Source: Glossina fuscipes (taxonomy: Eukaryota; Arthropoda; Insecta; Diptera; Glossinidae). From it: a stretch of 64,000 nt of DNA. The position numbers and the translations under genes are program-made. Positions 11,921 to 24,217 of the stretch are shown one piece after another. The notes below the pieces were generated by a model. It did no database searches, had not been told where the DNA came from, and saw only the letters and a list, made by a program, of their open reading frames with translations. The DNA lies in contig NW_023998415.1 of the NCBI RefSeq assembly GCF_014805625.2, forward strand, positions 38,273,131-38,337,130, read 5' to 3'. Each line of letters opens with the position of its first letter. Position 1 is the first letter of the stretch.

Positions 11921-13550
11921 GTGCTTTTAATGGGTACTAGCTGGGAGATAGAAGTAAAAAACATTCGATTTTAATCCTTATCAACCGTATGCAAAGAGGA
12001 CCTTGCTTCTACGGGTACGGGTAAGTTTTCGCCGGTGCTTTTTTTTTTTGTTTTTTTTTTTTTTGAATCATTGTCGGTTGCACAAAAAAAATATATATAT
12101 ATATTAAAATCATTCGCATCGCTACATTTTTTGTGCTTTTCATTGGCACGTTTACCTATCTATCTGCGTAATCAGTAAATGCGAAACTAAAATATCTGTG
12201 TTTCTCAACTGGATCGTAAACATTTATTCTTATAGGACCTTACACAATATGTCTATTAGGAATAAGAAAGACAATACACCTCGTTGCGGATAAGTGTAAT
12301 ACATGACTTTATTGCTTGCGTTATGATTGCAAGGATGGCAACACAACTACAATGACAACAGCAGCAAGGACGGCATCATGGAATAAAGTTTTTTGTTATG
12401 AAGCAAAAATTCTTTATTCACTTTCATTGAACAATAAGAACAACGGCGATGGCAATGATAATAAAGACAATGCTGATGACGATAATACTGATTATGATGA
12501 TGATGATAATTAAGATGATGATGATGATGATGATGACGATGATGATAATACTTTTATATGCATAGCAAGCAATGGGATGTAAAAAATATGAGTTGAAGGC
12601 ATATAAAATGCTTATTATGCAAACCGATTATGATTTCTAGCTTGGAATTAATGATTTTTTTTTTTCCTTTTCGTATTTATGTCTATGTATTTAAAAGAAT
12701 TATTTTTTCTCGTATTATCACGATTTAACGGCATTTAAAATTTTATTTTATTGCGAGTAAATTTAAATATCTCCTTAAAATTGCAAACTCTTAACAAAAT
12801 TTTAGGTTTGTCGAATTTACGATATCTTCATTGTGGCAAATATTTGTTCGATGTTATGCTCACGTCAATCACCATGTATAGAGAAGTGATTCTTACATTA
12901 CTCTATCTTAGATACAGTTTTTTCGTGGCTACGTTGATGCTAGAAACCGTGAAAGAGGCCATGAAGGAGGGACGGACAGAAGACGGAGAAAGAGAGAGAG
13001 AGAGAGAGAGAGCGCGAGAGAAAGTGAACGAAATCAGCTACGTTTTTATTACAACTCCGTGTTGTGATGTGCATATCATTCCTTAATGCTCGACGGTTAT
13101 GTTTTGCACACAATCTGCCGTCTCTTGATTGCACCGACATAGCAAATCGTTTTATAGGGACGTGGTGTAGTTGAAAACGCTACGTGCACACAAGCATACA
13201 CATGCAATAGTTTGCGACCCACATACATGTCAATATAATAAAGCAATGAAGTTTATGGTTTGAAAAATATTTGCGATCGTAACGGAATATATTAAGAGAC
13301 TAGATTAATGTCTCTTAAAGCGTCGAAAATGTGAAAATTTATTTGCGCATTTAGAGGAAAATTAAACAAAAAATAATAAAAAGTTGCATTTCTCCCCTTA
13401 ACTGATCCTTAACGATCCGATATGCAATATATGGAATGTAAGTGTGTAACGTTACAAGATAAGAGTTTACGATGCCTGCCTATAAGATGGTGTTCTACTC
13501 ATGCAAAAACTAGTGACGAAAGCGAAAAGCCGCTAAACTTTTTTTAATAT
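11415..13550. other. Low-complexity, AT-rich stretch
   Basis: The block is dominated by simple sequence: long T runs with a short A run at about 11836-11920, T-rich tracts near 12035-12064, a (GAT)n tract at about 12494-12549 and a (GA)n tract at about 12989-13012. The frames at 12316-12513 and 12751-13086 owe their length to those repeats (Asp-rich and Arg/Glu-rich tails), so I do not call them genes. A10 beside T29 near 11882-11920 could fold into a hairpin, but it is ordinary homopolymer sequence. Confidence 0.6.
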
Positions 13551-13772
13551 TGTTACGGAAATCCCAAATCCTGTTCAGCGCGTCATGCAGCTGCCGGCCG
13601 AGGAATATTTGTGAAAAGGCGAGTTAGTAGAAGAAAAATATATGTGAGTTAAGGAGTCGAAAATATTGCCAAAAATAACTTGTGAAAAGAATATAATTGT
13701 AAGTAAAGGAACTTTGAAGTGTGTTTCTCTTGATCAAAATATCCACGACCTAGTGGTACGAATCTTATAACA
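13551..13772 (+). mobile_element. Possible small LTR
   Basis: The segment begins TGTTACGG and ends TTATAACA, giving short inverted ends (TGTTA/TAACA). TGTTACG is a common start of Ty3/gypsy LTRs, and the solo LTR at 24218-24830 has related ends. Just inside the right end the sequence GTGGTACGAATCTTATAACA is followed by GAAAAGCGGAAAT. This faintly resembles the LTR end and primer-binding site of some gypsy elements, so it could be a 5' LTR followed by a lost body. No target-site duplication is visible (left flank atat, right flank gaaa). It is a weak call from end motifs only. Confidence 0.25.
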
Positions 13773-16700
13773 GAAAAGCGGAAATATTTTAGGTTATCTT
13801 TTCTTAACTACCACAGACCGTCTAGCTTGAACACGTGTTCTTCACATCAAAACAATTTTAATTTTTGTTATTTTCAAATTCGTATGAAGGCCAGAACTCT
13901 ATAGAATGAATAATTCTGTATAAGAAAAGTGCAAAGAGAAAAACTATAAAACACTTTTAAAAAATGTCGTTGCTACTATTTTTAACAATTTCAACATTCA
14001 ATCTAATTTAAGAGCTCTCTTTTAGCTAATCGCTGACACAGTCAAAACCTTATAGTATATTATATATTGCAATATTAAATACCTTACGGCACTTGGCTTA
14101 AAAAAATTGTTCTTCTAACTTCGTCATAATACTAAAATTTAGGGCTTATTGCTATATGAAGTCTATTTTTTATTAAAACGCTCATATGGAAGGGGATTGC
14201 AACACAATTATATGGATGCCAACGCAATTAATTATACGTTTCATATGCAGAAATAGTATTTTTCACCGATTTTCGCGAAGAAATATTAACAACTTTTCAA
14301 TTAAATTTCGTTTTGAAAATCGGGCATTATATGATTATTGGCCATAGAAATGGTCCGATCTAAGCCAGATGTTAGGTTAAGCAAATTTCGTCAGAAATTG
14401 CAAACAGCGAAACGACAAAGAAAAATCGAAATGTTTAAGTCGATTAGAAAATTAATTGTCCATCGATTTGCTTTCGAATTTCTATATGACGGCCTTCAAT
14501 CAATTCGGTTTCATTACGTTGTGGATGGAGTGTATTGCAGGTGTAAGGTATCAGGCTTCTTTTCATTTGCTGCCTTTCTTCCTATGGGTGCGCACATTCT
14601 TCGACGTCGGCTTGTTTTTTCACACATGTCACACTTTAGATTATTATTGAGACATTTTTGAGTTAACTGTTCTTCAAACGTTTCGGCCGTTATTACTCGG
14701 CAGCCTTTACCCGTCTCGTTTTACTTCTTGGGAACATATAAGTTCATCACTGTTCGTTGTTGTGCGTTGAGTTTTCTTTTGTTCAGTCGTCTCTGTCGCT
14801 GCGCTGTACTTCATAATAAGTTTTGAAGACACCGCCAAGTCTATATACGCATTTGCGCAATTTTTAAAGATAATTTTCGCAAACACAATCTCATAAGCCT
14901 GCAAATGCCTAAAGGCCTAAAATGAAGGGTTTCTTTACAAATTTTTCGGAGAGGATTGAAATATTCCAAAAAAAGGAGTAATTAATTTTTGAAAAGCATC
15001 AAAAGGTGGCAACATCGGAGACATTCACGTAAAGCATTTTTAATTCCCGCTTTTGCTGAAAAAATTCAATCCTTGAACACTAATTTTTGCCATTTCTTCA
15101 CATAATTTTGCACTTATTTCACCAATAGCAGAAGTAATCTTGGTAAAAAAGGTCAGCGAGAAAGCTAACGACCCAACATGACACCAAAGTAAGAAGATGT
15201 GTATGGCAAGCTCAGATAAGCATTTTTGAATATTACACGATCATTGAACATCTCTCTAAATAAATTCATGTTATCAGGACGCGTATAGCATATTGCACCA
15301 CTTTATCGAAGTCACATACCATCCAAATAGAGAACCATTTAATTTATTTATTTATTATTTAATATCGTGTGAATAACTGCAATCCCGTTCTCATCTTCAA
15401 AGTTGATATTTTCAGCCCCCAAACGCCATGCAAAAGTTATTTTTGTCTACTTAAAAGTCCTACAAGTACATTGGGTGTATTTTGTTTACATCAAAAGGAC
15501 AAAAACCCTTATTTACGAATCTATTTAACCGAGTATGGACTTCATCGCACATGTATCGTAGTTTTAATAAAGAAATAAGCAAAAAATTTTTTATAACACG
15601 GTTTTAATACAGCGCGATGCGAATTAACCATGCTACGCTAGAGACGGCTGTACTAGAAGCTAGTGTACTAGAAGCTAATGCTATTTATTTATTTACTTAT
15701 TTACATATGTATTTCAGCTCCAATAAAATAACAACCAAACAAGGTAAACTTTTAAAAATAAATGTTAAGCTAAACACTGGACTTGATTTATATAAGGCAT
15801 AAGAAATGAAGGAAAAACGAAAATTTTAAAACTCATCATGTAATTAATCAAGTAACAACCAACGTTATATAATAATAACCAGAAGCTCATAGCGACCTAG
15901 GTTTGGACTATGTATGAAGTGTAAGCTGTATGCTTGAACTCTCTGCGAACCATAAATGAATATATTACCGTGGCCTAAAGGTAAGACCAATTTATATTTA
16001 TTTATTTTATTTTTTTTTTTTTTATATCCATTTTTTATATCCATTTTTCCCCATTCAATTAATTTGCCAAGTGACCAATACCACGATAATCGAAGAAAAC
16101 TGTCAACGTCATCTTGATTTTTGAGCGACTTTGGCAAGTTTTTTCAGTGTTGGTTCAACTTTTTCATGTTATTCGCTTGATTGATCGGTTGTAAGAATGC
16201 GTCTCACTTTCGACTAATAGTTCTTTCCTTAATAAATTATGGTATGAAATATGACACAGATGTCTGTCATAATCACACCAATGTAGCAAAAAAAAAAAAT
16301 ATTTCTGATATAATTTACGTAATTTAGCTTAAAAATTGGTCTTAATTTTTTTGGTTACAGTATTCTATTTAAATAATATACAAACATATTCACCCGTACA
16401 GTTGAGACATGTTTGTGCAATTATGCACGTTTGTCCTGCAATATAACAACGGATAACATTGATGAAAATTTGCTCATCAAAGCTCAAACAGATAATAAAG
16501 ATATGATTGATTAGAGCATGTGTGCATACACAGAAAAACGTATGCACTCCTTTTGACGTACATAAATGCGTAGATTATCTTACTAACAGCAAACAATTTT
16601 TGATCACTTTTGACACTTTTGGCAAAGTAAGAAATACAAAGAAGCTTATGATTGTAATGACAGATATCGCATGTGTCAGTGATGTGAAAGAGATTTCAAT
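13773..16700. other. AT-rich sequence, no gene recognised
   Basis: Two overlapping frames at 14338-14661 and 14456-14650 are somewhat less skewed in composition than their surroundings, and the second is hydrophobic and aromatic-rich, but neither resembles a known family. Near 15617-15670 a CTAGAAGCTA-type motif is repeated twice (gtactagaagctagtgtactagaagcta). This may be related to the TAGAAGCAAG repeats inside the solo LTR at 24570-24610. Otherwise only short A and T tracts are seen. Confidence 0.5.
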
Positions 16701-17139
16701 TTTTTTTTTCATTTATTTCGCAACCCCGGACAATCCATAAAATATATGCTTTTGCTTAAAGCGGTAACGCGGCGGCAAATTATTGTTATGACCAATGATT
16801 TTTTGTATCTTTTCGCCTATCCGTAAAGTACTTCTTTCAGAGATTTTTAACATAAAGGTCCTACCTATGGCATTACCGTTCTTGTTACCGAGCAAACGGG
16901 CATGAAATGCAATAAATTGACTCTTAGAAGTAAATCTTATGCTAAGTCTTATTATTAAAGGAAAAATAAGAAGAACAAAATTCAGAGAGAAAAACACACA
17001 ACCGCCGTAAATTCGTATGGGGGGTAAACACTCAACCCATCGCAGACATCGAAAAGCTTCACAACAGATAATATTGACAAACGTCAGAAAGCTACCGAAC
17101 GGATAATATTGAAAAATTCTACAAAAGCGCACGCATTTA

Positions 17140-18195
17140 ATCGACCGGATCAGATGGACTTTAAAGCATCCGATATTGAGTTTTAGCTACGGATATCATT
17201 TCGATATTTGCAAAGGACTCTGAACGGTTTAAACGGCTCGTAATTATAATCTATCTACTTTGACTAGGCTTTATGACAGTCAAATTCCCAGAGGAGCGGT
17301 TCGGGACATTGAAGTTTATCGCACCAGGTAATATCGATAAATCGATAATACAATTCATTATCCTAATTAAGAAGAAAACAACGAGCGTAAATTTGAGTTT
17401 CTCAAATGACACTAAGGGTAACAAAAGCCTTTCCATAAGGTGACAAAGAGACAAGCGGGTCCGAAACCAAATTGTTAAGAACAAAGAACGAGGAATAGTT
17501 TTGAACGGATTTTAATGATTCTACATAGCCCATATAGGAAGGAGACTGCATAACAAATGTATACTCAAGCATTGATCTCACTAAGTGAATGTAAGGCCTT
17601 TTTGTAACGTCAGGGTCGTCGAGCTGTTTAGACCAGCGTTTAATCAAGTCAAGCAATGATCTAACTTTATTTAAAAATAGCTCAGTATGCATATTAAAAC
17701 GAAGCATATGATCGAATAAAACCCCAAAATCCATGAGCAAATCTACATTTTCCAAATTTTATGAAATTGAATTTTAAAAATGTGACGACCCATTATTATC
17801 AAGCAGGATATCATTCACTACTGACTATTTCATCACAATTCATAAAATTTAGTAAGCACCATACAGCCAAGTTATTTGAGTCAGATTGAAGCAAATACGA
17901 GCCGCGATTCCAAGGTAAAGGAAGAAAACAATTTAACATCGTCAGCGTGCATTAAGATGTGCCAGGACTGAAATTGGGTAGACGTATAGAATAAATGGGA
18001 AAAAGTAATGGAATTAAACAGAATAAATTTGAGAAACATATTTATGTGAAGGACAAAAAGTGGGAAGTGAAAGGACTCGGACTTTGGAAATGTGATCTTC
18101 ATTAGCCGTTCGGTCGATTTATAGTCAGACATGGAAGCGGGATAACAATTCAATTCAAAACACTGACGAGTTCTGCAAATGTACGATGACAGCAC
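17140..18195 (-). pseudogene. Non-LTR (Jockey-type) reverse transcriptase relic
   Basis: Minus-strand fragments in the right order form the C-terminal half of a non-LTR retrotransposon ORF2. FHFPLFVLHINMF (degenerate HLGPLLF-IND motif) near 18080 is followed by HILMHADDVKLFSSF, with the catalytic ADD at about 17938-17952 and His replacing the usual Tyr or Phe of the YADD box. DFGVLFDHMLRFNMH near 17730, LLDLIKRWSKQLDDPDVTKRPYIHLVRSMLEY near 17600 and VQNYSSFFVL near 17500 come next. After a frameshift, INFNVPNRSSGNLTV near 17300 and a NYEPF-PFRVLCKY-like tail near 17200 follow. These match the fingers-palm and thumb regions of insect Jockey/CR1-like elements. Stops and frameshifts make it inactive. 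The frame at 16713-17132 further downstream may be 3' UTR. Confidence 0.85.
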
Positions 18196-18298
18196 TCAAG
18201 CAAGTTCTCACAATAGAGCGACGATCACTGGAAATATCAAAATAAAAACATGAATTGACAAGACACACACACAATATAAGGAAAAATACCAAATGAGC

Positions 18299-18358
18299 AG
18301 AAATTGAGGGAAGAAATTGCTTTGTTTTATATTTTTTCAATTTTTTCCCTCAATTTCT
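18299..18358. repeat. Perfect-stem hairpin, 21-bp arms
   Basis: AGAAATTGAGGGAA at 18299-18312 is the exact reverse complement of 18345-18358. Pairing continues inward through one G-T position and six more base pairs, giving 21-bp arms (18299-18319 and 18338-18358) around an 18-base T-rich loop. Each arm contains an internal near-repeat of AAATTGA-type sequence. It lies about 100 bp upstream (minus-strand sense) of the non-LTR relic. Possible identities are the inverted end of a small element, a miRNA-like precursor, or a replication-slippage product. None is established. Confidence 0.6.
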
Positions 18359-18819
18359 TTCCCAAATCTTATATCTGATTCCTTCTTTGGATTTCTTTTA
18401 TTATATATCCATAGAAAATTTCATTTCGTTGTAAATGCAACGAACGAGAAGCCAAACTCGATACAATCGCAGCAATCGAGTACCAATCAACCCAAAATGC
18501 GATAGTGTCGTTTCGGTCTTTCCGTATCGAAAACGATAGCTGGCCCCATGTTTTAAGATTGGCGGAAGTACCTATATTCCTCTTCTTATTAAATATCGTT
18601 TTTTTTTTTTAAATTTTTTATTTCTACATCCACAAGTAAAAAAAAAAGCTAATCAGACTAAGGGACGAGAATGTACCCAAATTATTTGAAGTAATTCTGA
18701 ATGGCTTGTTATATTCCCAATTGGTTTGGGCAGAAGCTTAAAAGCCGCTTTTATAAACTTGTCATTATTCTGTTTATGTGTCGTTTTACGAACATATTAC
18801 CATTACCACTCAATCCGTT

Positions 18820-18985
18820 AAACGGTTAATCCGTTTTCCATCAAATATCTGCCAATTATTGCTAATCTTTTCGCCAGTCATCCAGTGTCATGATGCAGAT
18901 AACGCACCATGTATACTATATATGTATTTAGTTTTGCTCTTCTTTAGAATTTAGTTTCTTAGGACATTGACTAATTTCGATGATG
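18820..18985 (-). repeat. Degenerate fragment of an LTR family
   Basis: This stretch shares ordered sequence with 24645-24800, the U3-side part of a solo LTR. Shared features include a (C/T)CTGTTAAAC or CCGTTAAAC start, a TCAAAT(A/T)TCTxCC block, GTTAATCTTTTCxCCAG or GCTAATCTTTTCGCCAG, CATGATGC(A/G)G, a CGC(A/G)CCATGTAT block and GACTAATTT near the end. The copies differ by many substitutions and small indels. The equivalents of the LTR ends are not preserved here. This shows the family is repeated in the genome. Orientation is set by analogy with the better copy. Confidence 0.6.
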
Positions 18986-18999
18986 AAAAGTCAAATTAG

Positions 19000-20510
19000 T
19001 CAAGTTATATTTTAATAAAGTGTCAAGTATGCATGTGTCGAGGTAATTGCATACAAGTAATTATTGCTTCAAGTTAAATACGTTACAATGTGTATGCATG
19101 CACGTTCGCATTCGCTTAATTAACTTAAAGACTGCGTGCAGGTAAGTGTCTTTTGTAATGAGTTTTAGGCAAAAGTGTAGAAAATTGACTGTTTACTCTA
19201 TCAAATCATAATTAACGCATGCAAAGAAACGCATATACTCACACACCGATTCTTACACATCGATTCACACAACCATGAATTTTATAGAAGAATTTTAGTT
19301 TAAAGTGAAGCATGTGCATGGTTTTAATGTTGATTAGTTTTGGTTGAGAAGTTTCCTCGAAGCACACACTTCTATATTTATTATTCATTCTGTTTTGTCC
19401 AAATAAATAAATTGATCGTTTTATCATTGCAAAACTATTCGTAGGAATGTTACCCTATTTATCCTAATTGTTAAATTAAATTCAAATCAAACTAGGCTAG
19501 GCCAACAAGCTTAGCATTCGTTCAAAGAAAAGTTTTGCTAACTTTTAAATTTAATCTAAGTAAAATGAAACCGAATAATTTGAGACTGTGCCTGATATTT
19601 AACACGCTGTAAATAACTCTTGATAACTGAAGGCAATTATAAAGAGAAAGGTTACGTTTAGTCCACATAAGTTCTCGGAATGAAATGATGAAGAATGCTA
19701 GGCACACAATATTTTTCGTTTAACAAAATATTCAATGCAAGCTCTGTACCGTCAGTTTCAATAATGGAAGCTTCACTAGGTTCTCTCAACAGATTTTAAA
19801 ATATATACAAATCGATTTGGATAAATATTTTACCTTACCATGCAAGATCGATCATCGAATAATCTACGCCACATCGGCTATTTACCTATTTTCGTTATAA
19901 AATACCAAGAATTTATTCTTGTCACTTAATTCTTAAGAAAACATCTATACGCCTGGCTTTCATATGAGGAATACATAAAACTATATTTATGTAGTCCGAC
20001 CATATTTCAGTTAATTTATATGCGAAATCATCAATCTGAACCAAAGTCCATTATGAAATACTAAAAATTAAGTCTTATGCTTGAAAGTACTTTTATGTAT
20101 ATAGAGAGTTCATAAAATAGTCTCAACTCATCCAAATTTTCCATATGCATTAAGAATGCGTAAATAAAAAATAGAAATAGAAATATAAATAACGAAATGT
20201 CATTAATCATAAATGGAATTTTTTTTTTTTTTTTTTTCTAAACACTTGAGCGCACTTGTTTTGTTTGTAAACTGTCTATGGTTTAGTTAGTAGTTTTTGT
20301 GTCAAGTAAAACAAAACAATTATGATGATAAACTTTAATTCGAACGAACCGCAACATCCGTGAAACGATTTTGGGTATAATAGATAAACTCAGATAAAAT
20401 TAATTCTAAATGCAGTAAAGGATTAAAAATCTACGGAAATTTAATGAGATGATGAGTCAGATATTAAGAAGCCACCGATACGATTCGTTAATGGAATATT
20501 TATTTGTTGT
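19000..20510. other. AT-rich sequence, no gene recognised
   Basis: Only short frames without coding-like composition are present. A T19 run lies at 20219-20237. Nothing else is distinct. Confidence 0.55.
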
Positions 20511-20517
20511 TATTTAC

Positions 20518-20660
20518 TATGACCAATCACTTAGGAGATATCCCATATTCCCATATTCGCACTCGGAGATTGTTAGAAGAAATACATAAGGGAAGAGAAA
20601 CAGAGACAAGGAGATTGTGGCCACAGACTAGCGCGTTTCTGCCCGATCGGCAAATGTTAG
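20518..20660. repeat. Dispersed LTR-like repeat, copy 2 of 2
   Basis: This is the partner of the block at 4616-4731. It runs from TGACCAATCACTTAGGA through a purine-rich centre to TCTGCCCGATCGGCAAATGTTA, in the same orientation. Sequence following both copies stays weakly alike (a gatct motif, then CTC-rich sequence), so the repeat may extend to about 20790. The centre has diverged, with CCCATATTCCCATATTCGC duplicated sequence here. No coding sequence is attached. The type is inferred from motif style. Confidence 0.5.
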
Positions 20661-20799
20661 AACTTTAGAGGCCGAAAGATCTTTATAGCTACGACTGCAA
20701 TAAACTCAACCAACTCAACTTGAGATTTTAACTCAATTGAGATAACACTAGCTTGGCAACTTGGTAGTTGCGATTCTTAGAGAAGGACTAGCCCATCCA

Positions 20800-23700
20800 T
20801 TATTAAGTAGAGCATAACTAGATAGATAAAATCATTTTTACGCTCTTGTAGCGAATTGACAATTTCTTTATCTCATCTTATTGAGCTTTTAGTGTTATAT
20901 ATGTGAAATCAATAATTCGTCGATATGATTTAGCCATAGATAATATGTTGCTTTTATGTCCACGGTTGCGATAAATTCATTGGATTAAGTTTTGCATAAT
21001 TCTCACTATAATTATGTTATATTTGACAAGTAAAAACTGGCAGATTCATTTCGACAAGATTCATTTGGGCAGATTCGTGGACAAGATCGCAATCTTTTAA
21101 AGCATATTTCTACTGACTAGAAGATTAGCTTGCATATAGCGGAGCATGTAAAAATGCTGAAACCGCAATAACTAACAGTTTGATAACGATTTTCGGTTGG
21201 CTGTGTAATTGGGCCATCGTTTCAATATCGAAAGTGCTATTGATTCGACCGTAACCGAACGATGTTGACTGAATATAGAAAATAGTATGAATAGAATATA
21301 GATATATGTAAACTAAATTTTTATACACGTATATGTAAATTATTTAGATTCCAAGGATTCTTGCAGTTAAGATAACATACCACCAATGTAAAGCATTAGG
21401 TGAATTGGTTTGGTCAAGTATGCACTTCAATACTCGTAAGGATATACTATTCAATGATAGATGAAAATGAAAGCAAAAATCAACCAATAAATTTTCTAAT
21501 CTACCAAAATGATAACTCAGCATGCAAATGCATGTACTTTGTATAATACATTGTATCTCACATACCGAGCCTTTTCATTGCAATTTCCAATCATTAATCA
21601 TGATATTGAAAAACGAATTGCTTTCCATTGAATATGTCTACTGATTCACATAGTTTTACTAGTTATTTTTGAGATGCATGCTAACATATACATAAACAGT
21701 TAAATCTAACAGCTATTTTACTTTTATGAATTTCAATCTCGGAAATTTGGCCAAGTTAAAAACTCAAAATAACAAGCAAAGCGAAACGTTATAGTCGATC
21801 AAGATCGACTGTAAAACATCTTACATCTTTTTCGTTTACAATGTTCGTCTAAGCAAAATGAGCTCGAACATATCAGATGTCCAGATATGTTAACGGCCTG
21901 AACTATTTATTCCTCAAGTCTATATCACGTTTTCGAGGTTTTCTTCATTGAATCATATTATTGTCGGAGCCTTTTTTTCAAACACTTATGCCTTTCACGA
22001 TTCAGTATTTTGGGGACAACTACAAGTTGTTTGTTTTTTTCAATACAGCTTAACTCAGTCAATTTGTCAAATCACCATTTTGGGGCCAATTTTTACTATA
22101 AAATGCTACAAATTAGAGTTTGTTACCATATGAAGCCGTATTTTTTTTTTTTTTTTTTTTTTTTTAGAACTGGATAGAATCAATAGACTCTGGACAATTT
22201 GATTTATGAATTTTAATGGGGGATAGTTTGAACGCTGTTATTTTTAAAAAAGAGACACGTTATTGTTTTCTTCCAAGTCAAGATAGACGGCGAACAGTAT
22301 TGTGAAATTTTTGAACATCGTCACGTACGAATAGCAAAATTTGAAAATTTTTTAACTTTTCTTGCTAGGAAGGCTTTGGAATTTTTAACGGACAAACATA
22401 GCTAACACGGTTCCACTATTCGCACTGATCCAAATGATGCTTACGACCTTTAGCAAACCTAGTATTTTACTTGAATTTGGGGTAAAAATTACAAAAAAAA
22501 CGTACCACTTTCGTTCAATACCGTTCTATAATGCTAGCTAGGCTATCAATGACTTCCTATTTACTCAAAACTACCCAAACGGACAATTTGTTGCAGAATA
22601 AAAATATATATATACACAAAAAAACATACAGAATATATATATATATACAGGACATACAGAAACAAGGCTGTTTGCTCCGGCTACCGCAAGATTTATTTGT
22701 TATGTGGTATCGGCAGTAGTAGGTAAATATAACGCGACACTTCTGCTTGATTTGTTTAGCACTCAAAACAAAAAAAAAATAAATAAAAAGCATAGATTCA
22801 TTTCATACATAGTCCAGTACCAATCCACGTTTGCATTTGCATGCGTTGCTTTGCAATTTGAAATGAAAACTGTATATCATTCAGATACCAATCTGCCAAT
22901 TTACATGTCAAAACCATTACGGTATAAACACTTTCACTTTGTTTAAGAATCCGCCCCTCGTGGAACAATCTACTTACGAAATTTTCATAAATAGATTTAC
23001 GTGCAAACAATTTTAATCAAAGTGTTTGAAATTTTTTTTTAATTTAACATTTAATTTGAGTTAGGTAGTCGTCTTAAATTAAATATAGTGTTCATAAGAA
23101 AAGATGAAATCGCCGTTACATAACATCATTTTTTCTTCTTCACATTTTTGAAAACATTCAAACGAATGACACTGTAACCACAATTTTTTGCACAATCAGA
23201 AGAGTCTCGTGACCTAAACACTGGTGCGATGAGCGTTGAGCAAGATGTCCAGAAATGGTTTGGAAAGCATTGCTGTGCGCTTGCTTTTCAGCAATTGCGT
23301 TAATATGAATGTTTGCATGTACTAATGATGGGATATATTAAATTTGTGCTGCTGTTTGCAATATGGAGAACGATTTACATTAGATTCGTTTCGTTTTATT
23401 ATACGAAAGTCATTTTCTATATTCATTTAACTATTTCTGTCCGTCTGTATGCCTGGTGTCAGTCCCTGTGCAAATATGTTTCGCTTTTGTAATCACCATC
23501 CATATAACACCGAATTATGTAAAAGGCGTTCCGTAAATATTTCCCATCTTTAGTATGTCAATTTTTATAGTTCTCCCCATGTAAGTGTTCTAATGAAAAA
23601 TTCGTTCCTACATGTTATCAAAATCTAATTATTGCTACTTTATGAAAAATTATATTAAGCGAAGTGAAGTAGGTAGTGTTTAAAAGTCGGCCTTGCCTGG

Positions 23701-24210
23701 CTTGCTTTTATATTGAATATGCACATTATTAAGAAGTTTTGCATCCCAAATTCGAGTCTGCAGTCGACTAAAGCATATTACAGCAACAGTTTTATAATTT
23801 TACAAAGGTATGCAATGTTCTCTCTTCACTTTACATAACTAGCGTGCAGGCAATTCCAAGATCGTAAAGTTAAACAAATTGATTATATTGTCAATAGGCA
23901 TTGACCAATTAAATTGTCTTTCTTCTTCTTTTTTGGTTTTTCTCTTATCAATGCCCTATGTTTGACTGTGTAAACTAGAAGCTATTATCTTTGAAATTCA
24001 AATGCTTGCATATTTAAAGCATAGTTCACTAACAATTTCGGTCACTTGCAATTAGGTCAAAATTTTAAGGTAATTAATATAACTCAAGATATTTTATTAA
24101 AGTGTTTTTAACGATTGAGTTATAAGTTCAACGTCAAAGTCGAATGAAATTACACCCTTAGCTCAAAGCAAACAAGCAAAGCAAACAACAGAGAAATATA
24201 AGGTATGCAT
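20800..24210. other. AT-rich sequence, no gene recognised
   Basis: No frame resembles a known protein. The stretch contains a T25 run at 22141-22165 and short AT dinucleotide runs near 22605-22650. The frames at 22531-22719 and 22557-22793 are products of the latter. Nothing else can be supported. Confidence 0.55.
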
Positions 24211-24217
24211 AAAGCAT

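Noticed and set aside
12316..12513. Asp/Asn-rich 65-codon frame
   Set aside because: The acidic tail comes from (GAT)n microsatellite sequence.
12940..13140. 66-codon minus-strand frame with SLSLSLS repeat and its plus-strand partner
   Set aside because: The repeat part is the (GA)n tract at 12989-13012 read in two directions.
16713..17132. 139-codon minus-strand frame as part of the non-LTR ORF
   Set aside because: It lies downstream of the recognisable reverse transcriptase C-terminus and shares no motif with it; it may be 3' UTR or chance.
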